Source: Harmothoe impar
Taxonomy: Eukaryota; Annelida; Polychaeta; Phyllodocida; Polynoidae
Assembly: GCA_947462335.1 (NCBI GenBank)
Contig: OX381707.1
Coordinates: 62,225,773-62,289,772 of the forward strand
Direction: 5' to 3'
DNA length: 64,000 nt
The translations under genes and the position numbers were made by a program. The notes under the pieces are model-generated. The model did no database searches. It was not told the origin of the DNA and saw nothing but the letters and a program-made list of their open reading frames with translations. Shown piece by piece: positions 14,101 to 23,877 of this stretch. Within the stretch, counting starts at the first letter, position 1; each line of letters begins with the position of its first letter.

Positions 14101-17100
14101 ATCATGAATGGTACCCAAAAATATATTCCGCCCAAAAACAAATTGAAAAGGGTGCATTTTCAGGTTAAAATATTCCCCCCATTTTTTCACACAAATCAAA
14201 ATTTCACAGCTTTGCCTTTTTCATGCCGGGAGGCTGACCTTTAAAGTAGATACCTGACCATTCTAATAAAATATTTTAAAATGTTGAATTTTGAAAATCA
14301 AATCAAAATTGTTTGAAAGTCTAAAGAACATGTTGTCCTTATTTGAAAGTTCCTAGTGCGGATACTAAGTTAAATTCACTACCAAACAACTACTCTTAAT
14401 TATTATTTTACCTACATAATATGTACACTAACTTTAAAGTTGGAAAAAACAATTCCTTCCCTACTCATTTCTTCTGTTATGATTTGTGAAAATATAAAAA
14501 ATGGAAAACTGAAAAATAAAGATGAAAACACAAATATGTGCAATAGAATGATCAGTGCTAGTTTATATAATAAATTGAAAAAAATAAAATAGGTCAGTAG
14601 GAATCAGCCGCCCGGCGGAGGTAAATGGCTGTGTGACCGCAGGCGTTGCACTGACTGAGGTCTTACCTCTGGGGAGGACGGAGCGCGAATCTCTCGGCTC
14701 ATGACACTGAGGTCCACAAGGTCCAGGGACCCGACCCCTACACGTACCGTCCCATCTTGCTGTTTGGTTACCCAGCGCTGGTTCGCATCAACATCTCCAG
14801 GCTTCACCAACCGCTTCTCACTTTTACCTGAAACATGAATTTGAAGATGTAGTATTTTTTTTGTAATGATAGAATTTCAGAAAGATGGAAATAAGAAAGC
14901 AGTTGTGGATTAAAAAAAAAAGTCTATTGAGTCTCTTATAAATATCAGTTATACACAGTCTAATGTTTCTGGAGTTAATTATATGGTTTATAATAACAGT
15001 AAACAAGTACTTACTTTTATTCCAAGTGAATGGAAAGAAGGACTGCCTCCTTTTCCCCTTATCCATTGACACGGTCGATTTGCTTTTGGTAATCTGCAGG
15101 AGAAATACATTATTTTGAAATCAAAATCCCAAAAATTATTACATCATATCAGCATGTGGATGTACTTCCAATACATAAACAGTGCTCACATTAATCACCC
15201 TTCTCCAGCTAAATAATGTCATACGATTGCTGTGCCACATGGTGAATGTCTTCTTTTCCATAATATAATCTATGATTTAAGAAGATATTATCTATCATCT
15301 AGATTATGTTACATTATTGGGATCAGTATTCTATTTTACTTAATAATTCTCATTATCCACACAGTATTAAATAGCCTATGTTATTTCATTAAGTCCTATT
15401 TTCAATAAAATCCTTCCTCATAAAGTTTATAAAGTCAACATCAAGAAGATACACCAAAAGCATAACCATTTCCAGCTGCCAAAATACAATACAGATACAA
15501 GGCCACAAATTATACCATTTTATTATGTCAATAAAATTTCATAACACCCACACAAGCTTTTGACACAAAAATATATCGCCAACAAACATATTGACATAAA
15601 ACATCATGTAATCTTTGAGTGCAAAAGCAAATAACCACTTCACTTTTTCTTTCATGTGAAGCAAGGTGGTTTCCCAAAGTTCAGATTGACAAAACATACA
15701 AGGCACAAAATCAAATCCAACATAGGGGGAAAATGAAGGTGATGAGGACATTATGGGGTTATACACAATGTGACTAAATACAGTAGGTGTGTGTAGTATA
15801 CCTCAATTTCCAACTCCGCAAACGTAACCTAATAAGAGATTTTTTATTTCATTTAGGGCAAATATAAACTCCTGACACTTTCAATGGAATAAATTCCAAG
15901 CAATAAGAAGGAATGTTATACGTCCAGTTATTATCGGTACAATAGAAGGCGAATATTTGATTTCGCGGCTGATTTTAGATATCTAAAATCATAATATGGC
16001 CCCAAATTAAATTTTCTAGTATTGTTTTGATTTAAAACATGTGTACGTCGTGTACTTACTTGTTTAAAAGAAACATTTAAGAAGTACATACATAGAGCAA
16101 CGAATGGCATTAATTATTAGTCAACAAACCAACCTTCTTTTCGTCGCGCGGCCTGGGTGCCTCCTCGTCGGGCCCCAAGTAGGGCAGTGGGCGGCCCTCC
16201 ATCTCGGCTACGACACATGTTTTATATAACTCTGACTTCAGGAAACGTGGGTAACTGTCCTGCTTCATCAGCTGGAATATCTACAATAAAGAAAATAAAG
16301 ACAAATAATTAATTTTTATATTTACAATAACAAATTAACTATTGAGATGATTTATTTTTCAGTATTATCTGTAGAAACATTATGGTCAAGTACATAAAGA
16401 GAGGTTATAGTCTGAAGACCAAGTACTAACTGTGTGATACTAGCGTGTTTCGTGTAATTGTCTTAATTGAAGGCTAATTAGCGTCATGAAAAAAAAAAAA
16501 CCAAAAATTCATGAGGTGTCTATGGTACTTGTTTACTTCATCGGAAGTATGAGTAAATATGGCAAAGAAACTAAATTCCTTTCGCTTTCTAGAAGCTCTT
16601 GCATAGAACAGTTAGAACATTATATATTTCATGTAAATATATACAACCATACTGGTAGTGGGTGTATTTACTCCCAGAAGCTGATCTATATATATGGGTA
16701 ATTATCCTGACCCACATGCACACTGGGACATCCTGCTTTTGTTATGGTTTATGTATGTTACGTAGCTCCCGCAAGTCATGCTACTTATGCCTACACTAAC
16801 GACCATCTTACATGCTAGGTCCCGCGTATATACTTACATGGTTTTGTGCATCGTCGAAGAGAGTTGGCGGGGCCATCTCCAGATCTTGCTCAACACCTGC
16901 CAAGGTGGCCGCGTCTACATTTACAGACTCACTAGAATGTTGGCTGAGATGTAGTGCCCACAGCCGTTTGGCCTCTGCTTGCCTCTGTTATGAATGGGGT
17001 AAGAGTAAGCATGAGTTACTTTCCCACATATGAGGAAATGAGAGACTATAGTTATGGGTCTCTGTAAACTATTTCTATAGTGTTCAGAAAAAAATCTACC

Positions 17101-20100
17101 GACATGTATAAAGACATGTCAAGAAACAGTTTATATTTTTACATGTTATTTAAAAAAAAAAGAGTATATTTTGAAAAATAATTTCCATAAAACCAGAGTT
17201 GGTGAAAATTGTTAGCATAGGTAGTTTCCTATAGTGTTTCAATACACATACCTCTTCCTCATCGTTGCACTCTTTGTAACCCTCACATTTTACCCAAAAG
17301 TCAATATTCTCCTGACTGAACTCCTTCTTTAAGAACTCCTGCAAGGTGGAATATAGAAAAAAGAATTAGAACACGACAACAAATGTATACATCTGGTACA
17401 TACCTGCATATTTTATACCACTATATTCAGTTGTAAAATTGTATAGGTTTCATTGGTGTGACTGTCTTTGATATTATGCCAAGTAATAAAGATGAAAGTC
17501 ACTCTGTTTGTTTTCTTGGCAAGTACAATGGCATTTATATACTCTACTTTATTCTGCTATTGCCCATACCTTTCATTTACAATATCATTTTGCTAACGTT
17601 ATCTTGTTTGAATAAGAGGGTAAAATTAGCTTAGTCTAGAGATGTTAATGCCTAATAATACAGACTTCAGTTACAAGACTAGCAAATCTTCATAACAATA
17701 ATAATAATTGCCAACCTAGTTATTTGACAGTTTAAAGGAGCAGGGGTCTGTAATTAGTGTACATGTCACTCAAAAGTAGGTCATTACCTTTATCTTCACA
17801 TGAAACCAAATACATAGTTTATGCACTTGCAGTGACTTGTTGATGTATGGTACAGAAAGTAACATGATCTATTTGGTAGTACTTGCAGAGTATACATAAA
17901 TGGATTCTAAGCTGTTTATATAATTACTGCAGCTCTATGGAGATTTATAGGGAAAATGGTGGTCACCAACACACCTCACCATCCTCCCCTCCAAATTGAC
18001 TGGTAAAATTCAAAAACCCTATTTATAAGAATGAATATAAGGTGAGTACTTACTGTGAATGTGGCTAGGCCAGCCCTGTCCTCTAGCAGTCTGTCAAAGC
18101 CTATTGCCCAGCGCGCTGACCGCTGTCCGTGCTGGTGGGGCCCTCCATTCTCCGCCGGGTGTCCCCCAACGGGGTGAAGGATACTCGTAGCTGATGGAGC
18201 ACCGTTCAACTTCTTGGTGGGGAAGTCTACAGCATCGGACACCACCAGTGACTGTTGGAAGAAAGAAAAGAGATTATAAGGTGAGATGGGGGTGTGTCTG
18301 GTGCTTTGACATATTTTGAATTAATGAGTTTAATTATCATAATTATTATGCGCATATGGTGTCCTGAAGAAAACCAGGGCATGACTAAATTGCTGTTTTA
18401 TTAACTGAAAGCTAAAAAGTCCCTAACTATATACTCAGGTTAACATGTTGAAGGTTTATACCTATGTAATTGATTGTTATTCTTCAGAAATTCATATAAC
18501 TAGTCATAGAACATAATTTAGGGGATAATGTATTTACTTAAGTTTGGTAGATGCTGACTTTTGTTTCTGTACCAGATATTGTTATGCATCTTAGTTTTGG
18601 TATTAACCCTCATATATTTGAAAATACAAGCGATCTGGTTTGGTAAATATCAGATTTCTACATTTCTTAGACTAAGATATGACATGCCCATTTCAGGCAT
18701 AACAAATACCACCAGTGCCCAGAGCAACAGTACCCGCATTCTAAGTATGTACCTCATGTTTGTCTAGTTTATCATATTCCAAACTCTGGTGTCCTGCGCT
18801 GTATCCTTATGTATACATGCTTACAGTCCTATACACATCCCTTCATGTGTGTAATGTTATATACTTAGCCTGAAACTGGGTAAATGTATGCCATAATGTA
18901 TCTTCAGCAACACTAAAGCTGAAATCTAGATTCCACAGATGGGCTGCATATATAGTGCCCACTGCTCCCCCTCCACCTTTCTACAATTCCCACATCATGT
19001 GCCTGTTCTACCTCATGTACTAAATATTCAGCTGTGGTGAACCTCAGTAAAGCAGGGTGAATATACCTCATACTCTGACCCCTTCACACCTACCATAAAG
19101 TAGACTATCCTGTGCCTATACATGCATGTACACACCTAAATACTTGATCAACGATCCAGAACATAAATTTCTTTTTACCCAACCCTCCTACAGTAGTCCC
19201 ACCCATTTACATGGGCCATGGTATTCAAACACTACCTGTTCTGGCTTTTTCCGCCTGGACCCAAAGCTGAAGCTATGGCTGAGGTTGCTAATGTGTCCTA
19301 GTAGCACCTTCTGTGGACTTTGGCTTGTAGAAGTTCTTGTGTGGTACCCAGCACTCTGTTCAGGTGTTGGGGTCTGACTACGTGCTCGGGCAGGTGGTAG
19401 ATCCTTATTGAACCTTTTCTCTGACCTCTGCGAGCCAAGACTCCTCCTGTGTCCACCATCCCTCCGGATCTTTGGGCTTTGACTAGCCTTGGTTTTGAAG
19501 CCTAGCCCTCTTACAAAGGCACTGTTGGCTAGACTGGAGAGAGGGCTTTGATAAAGCTGCAACTCGGGTTCCTCGGGTGGACTCGGTCTTCGGTTTCGCG
19601 AACCGTCATGGTCTCCTTCTGTATCATAACGAGGAGTTTCCCGAATCATTTGATCATACTTGTCCGTTTCAGTTTGGTCGTTTTGATTTTGCTGTCCTGC
19701 AAGACTACCGTTATGATTCTGATCAAGTTTCTGACTCTGTGGCACAGCTTTTTTAGATCTCCTTCTTTGGGGAGCTATAGGGCTATCAGTCTGGTTCATA
19801 ACAACTATCTGAACCTGAGGAACATTGTTTTGATTCTGATGAGATGAATGTCCATCATTCTGATGTTGTCTATTCCCATGGTCCTGCTCATTTCCAACAC
19901 TTGATCTTTCATTTTTAGGACTTTGATGGAGACTCTTTCTAGATCTTTCATTTTTGGGACTTTCATAGAGACTCCTTCTAGATCTATGAACCTGGGGACT
20001 GTCAGTTTGATTCTGGCCATTCTTCTGAACCTGAATACTTTCTCTTTGAGTCTGGACAGGCTGCTTCCCTTGTGGACTGCCTAGAACCAGGGTCTGGACG

Positions 20101-21701
20101 GATTTAAAGACTTCAAATGCAGATTGTTCCCCAGGAGAACTATTCCTTTGGGATTTTCTCTGGTTTTGTGGCGTTTCTGGAGACCTTGAGGTAGATTTCT
20201 GATTTGTCAGAATCAGACTTTGTCTGCTTCCATGCCGATCAGTCTGAGAATGCATTGTTTGCATTGGACTGTACCCTGGTCTCTTGGGGCGTTTAGAAGG
20301 TCCCTGTCTGTTCTGATTCGTCAGGAAAGTCTGACTTGACCTCTTATCTGATTTGTGACTTTGAGAACTGTCCTCTGGACTCACACTATGCCTAGATTTA
20401 TGCCTTGGACTTCCAGGCACCTTGCTTTGACATAGGTCATCCATACTAGGTTGCCTGTGTCTCTGTCGACTTTGTAAAGCATCTGGATGGGCCTGTACTG
20501 CTGGATTTGAAATCGTCTCATTACTACCTGATTTTGGTCTGCTTCTTGAAGCACTTGACCTATCACTTTGAGCAAGGCTGGCAGGACTTTCTGAGCTAGG
20601 AGGCCTTTCAATAGGCTGCTGTCTGTGTCTACTTCTTGAAGTACCTGATCCATCACTTTGTCTACTTCTTGACGCATCAGACCTATCACTTTGTCTACTT
20701 CTTGACGCATCGGACCCATCACTTTGTCTACTTCTTGATGCATCCGACCTATCACTTAGTATACTTTCTGAACTAGGGACCCTGTCACTTGGACTCAACC
20801 TGCGTCTCTGTCTACTCCTAGAAGTCTCTAAACTCTCCCTATTTGACAGCTCTTCAGTATGTTGGGGATTGTCTGTAGGTTTATGCCGACGTCTTCGCCG
20901 CGGGACTTCAGGTGTTTCACTGTGGGCTGGGGTTTGGTCAGGAATTGCAGAGGTGGCCCTCCCACGGTGGCGGTGCCTCCTCCTTGGTGGGCTTGGACTC
21001 CTGGGAGCAGCTCTTTTATCTTGAGCAGCTCCCGGAGTAGGACCAAACCATGTCCCCGGCATGGCCAGGGGCTGCTGCTCAGCTGTCGCGTAACGACTAA
21101 TGAGCTCCTGTACAGTTGTTGCAGGCTTTCCCCTCTGGTAAGTCCCCAGGCTGTATCTTGGACCATGTCCTTGAGTATGACCCTGTCTTTGACCATTTTG
21201 TCCTTGACTAGGCTCAAGGCCAGCATCCATGCGGTTCCTGTAGGTGGTGCTGTCATAACTCCGGCTGCGCTGATGTAGTCGTACACCTTCAGAACCTCCT
21301 CGTCCATCATGGCTCTCTGTATTGTCCCGTAGTGGCCACCGGACTTGACTTGGTAACAGCACAGGGGTGACCGGACGTTGTGACAGCCGCACTCGTCGCT
21401 GATGTGTGGCTTCCACCGGAGCTAACCCGTCATCATTGATGGAGACCCTTACCCTGGACCTTGATGATCTAGTCTCTTCAGGTATGACAGAGTTGGTCGA
21501 GGTAGATGTAGATTCAGGTTCTTCAGCGAAAGCCACCTGTTTTCGATTTCGCTGTGTTCGATGGCTGTTTGTATTCCGCTGTCTTGTGCCACAGACAGTG
21601 GCTGCAGCGACTTCGTCGTCCATTGCGTCTCTGGGTAGAGACATGGCTGAGTGACTGTATACAGGCATAGCCACTACCACCATCATCTCCATGGCAACCA
21701 T
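6921..21701 (-). CDS. RGS12: Regulator of G-protein signalling, RGS12/RGS14/Loco type (13 coding exons)
   Basis: Minus-strand gene assembled from 13 exons with mutually consistent splice phases (join 19236-21701, 18054-18251, 17252-17338, 16838-16984, 16134-16280, 15015-15093, 14667-14827, 12343-12534, 11924-12121, 11544-11634, 8748-8923, 8402-8609, 6921-8125). The product is about 1,784 residues: Arg/Ser/Gln-rich region 1-822, RGS domain about 866-994, basic linker, Raf-like Ras-binding domain 1 about 1109-1159, Ras-binding domain 2 about 1180-1255, GoLoco about 1385-1406, then a Pro/Ser-rich tail ending VSYV. The order RGS-RBD-RBD-GoLoco is specific to RGS12, RGS14 and fly Loco. Family knowledge: RGS accelerates GTP hydrolysis on Gi/o alpha subunits, GoLoco holds Galpha-GDP and the RBDs bind Ras-family GTPases. 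The PDZ and PTB domains of RGS12 were not found, so this is either a short-form start at 21701 or a gene with further 5' exons. An in-frame TAA lies two codons upstream of that ATG. Confidence 0.93.
8402..8609 (-). CDS. RGS12: RGS gene exon 12: basic linker
   Basis: 69 codons plus one base, phase 0 to 1, with acceptor cttattttcag. It is rich in Arg, Gly and Ser and ends [14 protein letters not shown]. The donor is GAA G|GTTGGT, a second instance of the rare GTTGGT form in this gene. Confidence 0.88.
8748..8923 (-). CDS. RGS12: RGS gene exon 11: linker before GoLoco
   Basis: Two bases plus 58 codons, phase 1 to 0, with acceptor tgtatttcag and donor AAG|GTAAGA. It has a proline-rich basic patch, [10 protein letters not shown], then an acidic helix, [15 protein letters not shown]. 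The 2.6-kb intron before it is the longest in the model. Confidence 0.88.
8924..11543 (-). other. RGS gene intron 10 (2.6 kb)
   Basis: AT-rich with no supported coding segment; phases of the flanking exons match directly. Short frames at 9726-9959 (+), 10440-10631 (-) and 10791-10994 (-) show no motif. Confidence 0.8.
11544..11634 (-). CDS. RGS12: RGS gene exon 10: end of Ras-binding domain 2
   Basis: 30 codons plus one base, phase 0 to 1, with acceptor cccactaacag and donor [29 protein letters not shown] corresponds to the last strand of the second RBD (LDGQRVVLEE in RGS12). Confidence 0.9.
11924..12121 (-). CDS. RGS12: RGS gene exon 9: Ras-binding domain 2
   Basis: 66 codons, phase 0 to 0, with acceptor cataccgtag and donor CTG|GTGAGT. 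The segment from [20 protein letters not shown] to [15 protein letters not shown] matches the second RBD of RGS12/14. Confidence 0.92.
12343..12534 (-). CDS. RGS12: RGS gene exon 8: Raf-like Ras-binding domain 1
   Basis: 64 codons, phase 0 to 0, with acceptor cttccctcatag and donor [29 protein letters not shown] followed by [12 protein letters not shown] is the ubiquitin-like RBD fold seen in Raf, RGS12 and RGS14, where it binds Ras/Rap GTPases. Confidence 0.93.
12535..14666 (-). other. RGS gene intron 7 (2.1 kb)
   Basis: AT-rich intron. An open frame at 13900-14244 (+) has no recognisable domain and lies wholly inside the intron; not supported as a gene. Confidence 0.8.
14667..14827 (-). 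CDS. RGS12: RGS gene exon 7: inter-domain linker
   Basis: Two bases plus 53 codons, phase 1 to 0, with acceptor catgtttcag and donor GAG|GTAAGA. The central [12 protein letters not shown] resembles the short GSLDLSE element before the first RBD in RGS12. No catalytic motif. Confidence 0.85.
15015..15093 (-). CDS. RGS12: RGS gene exon 6: basic linker
   Basis: 26 codons plus one base, phase 0 to 1, with acceptor ttctcctgcag and donor AAA A|GTAAGT. It encodes a Lys/Arg-rich segment with [13 protein letters not shown], resembling the basic AFFSWSR-type patch after the RGS domain in RGS12. Confidence 0.85.
15094..16133 (-). other. RGS gene intron 5 (1.0 kb)
   Basis: AT-rich, no internal feature seen. 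Confidence 0.8.
16134..16280 (-). CDS. RGS12: RGS gene exon 5: end of RGS domain
   Basis: 49 codons, phase 0 to 0. [19 protein letters not shown] is the classic last RGS helix with the conserved Asp-Ser-Tyr-x-Arg-Phe; a charged linker follows. The donor is AAG|GTTGGT, an unusual +3 T site that is needed to stay in phase with exon 6. Confidence 0.94.
16281..16837 (-). other. RGS gene intron 4 (0.56 kb)
   Basis: Contains an A12 run near 16488; otherwise nothing notable. Confidence 0.8.
16838..16984 (-). CDS. RGS12: RGS gene exon 4: RGS middle helices
   Basis: 49 codons, phase 0 to 0, with acceptor cattcataacag and donor CAT|GTAAGT. It contains [10 protein letters not shown] and [18 protein letters not shown], the equivalent of the VNIDSQAQLADDVL segment in RGS12. 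Confidence 0.93.
17252..17338 (-). CDS. RGS12: RGS gene exon 3: RGS core
   Basis: 29 codons, phase 0 to 0, with acceptor ccttgcag and donor GAG|GTATGT. It carries the [14 protein letters not shown] signature; the Asn of ENI is the residue that contacts the Galpha switch region in RGS proteins, so GTPase-accelerating activity is expected to be retained. Confidence 0.95.
17339..19235 (-). other. RGS gene introns 2 and 1, interrupted by exon 2
   Basis: Two introns (17339-18053 and 18252-19235) without coding or repeat structure that I can support. Confidence 0.8.
18054..18251 (-). CDS. RGS12: RGS gene exon 2: start of RGS domain
   Basis: 66 codons, phase 0 to 0, with acceptor ttcttccaacag and donor ACA|GTAAGT. 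The last third, [19 protein letters not shown], is the first helix of the RGS box, closely matching the WAVSFERLLQDPVG segment of RGS12. The preceding part is a Gly/His/Pro-rich linker. Confidence 0.92.
19236..21701 (-). CDS. RGS12: RGS gene exon 1 in this model: long Arg/Ser/Gln-rich N-terminal region
   Basis: An open frame of 822 codons in one exon ends in CAG|GTAGTG, phase 0. It is predicted to be disordered, with many SRSR, SPxxR, RRRR and QN-rich stretches. At about 20640-20770 there is a degenerate 10-residue repeat based on [10 protein letters not shown]; further on are repeats of the type [16 protein letters not shown]12 also has a long disordered segment before its RGS domain, but this one is unusually large. 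The start is uncertain: the ATG at 21701 follows an in-frame TAA, yet the AG just before it (tgttaag) could be a splice acceptor. The Met at about 21644 is another possible start. The near absence of shared motifs means its identity rests on being joined in phase to exon 2. Confidence 0.85.
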
Positions 21702-23667
21702 ATCTTAACAGTAGGAGGCCATGTCCACAAGGGGGGCCGGGTGGGAGGGGACCAGCGAGTCATGCCTCCTCACTGTATTGGTATGTCTATGTATGAATAA
21801 GGATCCTGTATATTGATGCTAACACATCCTATATGAAGCTATCCACATCTGTGTGTGCCTCTTTACTAATGTTGGTTAAAGTGGTTCAGTGGTGGGCTTT
21901 TAACATACCCAGAGCTACTCTACCAGAAGCTATGTGTATATATCACACTACAGTGACAGTGTACAACATGTATATACATAAATCACTGTCATGTCCTGCA
22001 GAGAGTTATGTCATGTATGTGTCATTCATGGAGACACCAGTTTAGGGTGTAGGGAATAATGGGAGCTTCCTCAACTTATCAGAGTTACTTCGACACCTGC
22101 CATCACAAAAGATCCATATATAGAGCCAAATACAGTGTACATCCTACATAGTGGCGTTCTCACAGATAGACAAGCATTTAGGTCGCTCTCCATGTATTCT
22201 CAGGTCAATGTATGTCCAGGCCTGCAATGCTGAAGGCCATACATTATGTATGGCCTCTTCCACAAGGCCGTATAACAAATACACTCTGTGAGATCCAACT
22301 GGTGTCCCTAATCCATATTTGGGTCCTCCCTGCTTGCATGGTCTCTGAGGCTGCTATACTATAGAAGACTCTAATCCCTGCTCCTAGCCGCTATTCTGGG
22401 CTGTCTTTAACGCTAGGCTGAACAGCTTGATCCTTGGTGTGTGTAGTAAGGGGGATGACTCCAGTGTCTGTGGGTGTGGGTGTAACATGGGGTGGAGGTG
22501 AGTCCCAGGTGAGTGTATATGGGCAATGTTTACCTATAAGATCCTCCTGCTGGTATGTCCCATGTGCTATCACTAGATGTGATCCCATACCTAAGGTTAG
22601 GGTGTATACGCAGGACCAAGAAGGACCCTGTAGGGACACACACACACTCACACACCTAACCTACCCACCTCCTCCAGTAGTGGTGGATCCCTCTCCTCCT
22701 CCTCCTGCTCTGGCAGCCTTTGGCGGGAGGCCAGCACCCCATTGCATGCTCTGCTGGTCGCCCATGGTGGTTGCTGGGGAGAGATCCCACCCTCTGGCCA
22801 CCGACCGCCCCTCACCCTTCGGGCCTGACGTCCGGTGCTGGGACCCGAGCCAGGGGCTGCTGTCACAGAGCTCTGGTGCCAGCCAGGAGGAGCCCTTTTC
22901 CCAATACCTCCAGGGTATACATCAAGGGTGGACCTGGATCAAGGGTGGGCTGGTTGGTGGTACTGGGAGAAAGTGGTTATGTAGCATTGACACATGGGAC
23001 TTGGGGGAGGGTGGGAGGGTGAGATCTTCACTTCAGAGACAACATCCAATGCTCCATGTGCATGATATGGTGCTCACCCCCTTTTTTGGCACTGGCTCTT
23101 ATAGGGCCCTTTTCACCTGCCAGGTGAGGTGGGGGGTTTATAGGGGTAGGAGCCTCCTCCAGGTGCCAGGTGCAAATTCCTGTGTCTCCCCCAGGTGAAG
23201 TATAGAGGCCCCCAGGTGGGTAATGTATAGGGGGAGGTATCAGGGGGTGACGACATCCTACATACCTCAGTCTACCATAAGGAGGGGACCTTGCCCCACC
23301 CCCGACCACCACCCACTTTTCCTAGATCAGCCACCACACGTCCACACGCGACGACGCACTAGCCAAACCAGGCCAATGCCACCACTATTGCCTTCAGCAC
23401 CACCACTGAGGCCACCACCACCACTCACTATAACTGGGCCCTGCAGCATCACAGTCAGCCTTCCTACTGATGGGGAAACACTACACCTGCTCCCCCAGGG
23501 TGTATTATTGCCTACAACACCATTAATGAAGTCCTCTGCACTAAAGTCCTATGGATCTTCCTCCTCATACAGTAGTACATTACTACAAAGTCAACCCTTT
23601 ATGTTGGGGTTGGTAGGTCAGCCTCTGTAGGACCTCAGTCTGGATCCCAGTGTTGATCCTCAGTTAC
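21702..23667. other. Region upstream of the RGS long exon, GC-richer, exon-like fragments on both strands
   Basis: 22.4-23.6 kb is GC-rich and stays open in several frames on both strands; the longest is 254 codons at 22434-23198 (+). Splice-like signals occur on both strands, for example acceptors ctctccccag near 22786 (-) and tgtctcccccag near 23193 (+). No domain is recognisable, so no gene is called. Three CCTCCAG-type motif copies lie here. Confidence 0.4.
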
Positions 23668-23877
23668 CTGGCCGGGACTGGTGGTGGGAACACTCACTTC
23701 AGGATCCAGCAATGGGGCCCGTGGAGGGTGACGGTAATGGTAAGGCATGGGGGGGGGGGGGGGGTAGCCAACCGAGTTACCCGTCAGCTGATCCCCCCTC
23801 CTCATCCCGACCCCCATAAACTCACCTGGTGTGAGGTAATTTGATGATGATCCCCCCTCCAGCCTGCCTCCAGCCTG
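23668..23877 (-). CDS. Candidate proline-rich coding exon
   Basis: 70 codons, phase 0 to 0, between a possible acceptor (cagctttag) and a good donor (CAG|GTAACT). It reads as a Gly/Ser/Pro/Tyr-rich low-complexity segment including GYPPPPPMPYHYRHPPRAPL. A 16-base poly(C) run encodes the pentaproline, so the frame depends on the exact length of that run. It is on the same strand as the RGS gene, 2 kb upstream, so it may be a 5' exon of that gene; I could not find a phase-compatible acceptor that joins it directly to the long exon. Function unknown. Confidence 0.45.

Noticed and set aside
19188..19235. Extension of the long RGS exon to the stop codon at 19188
   Set aside because: The donor CAG|GTAGTG at 19236 gives phase 0 and joins directly to the next exon; the extra residues are intron.
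22434..23198. 254-codon plus-strand open frame
   Set aside because: Lies in a GC-rich patch open in several frames on both strands, has no domain, and its composition (Gly/Pro/Cys/Trp-rich) looks like random GC-rich translation.
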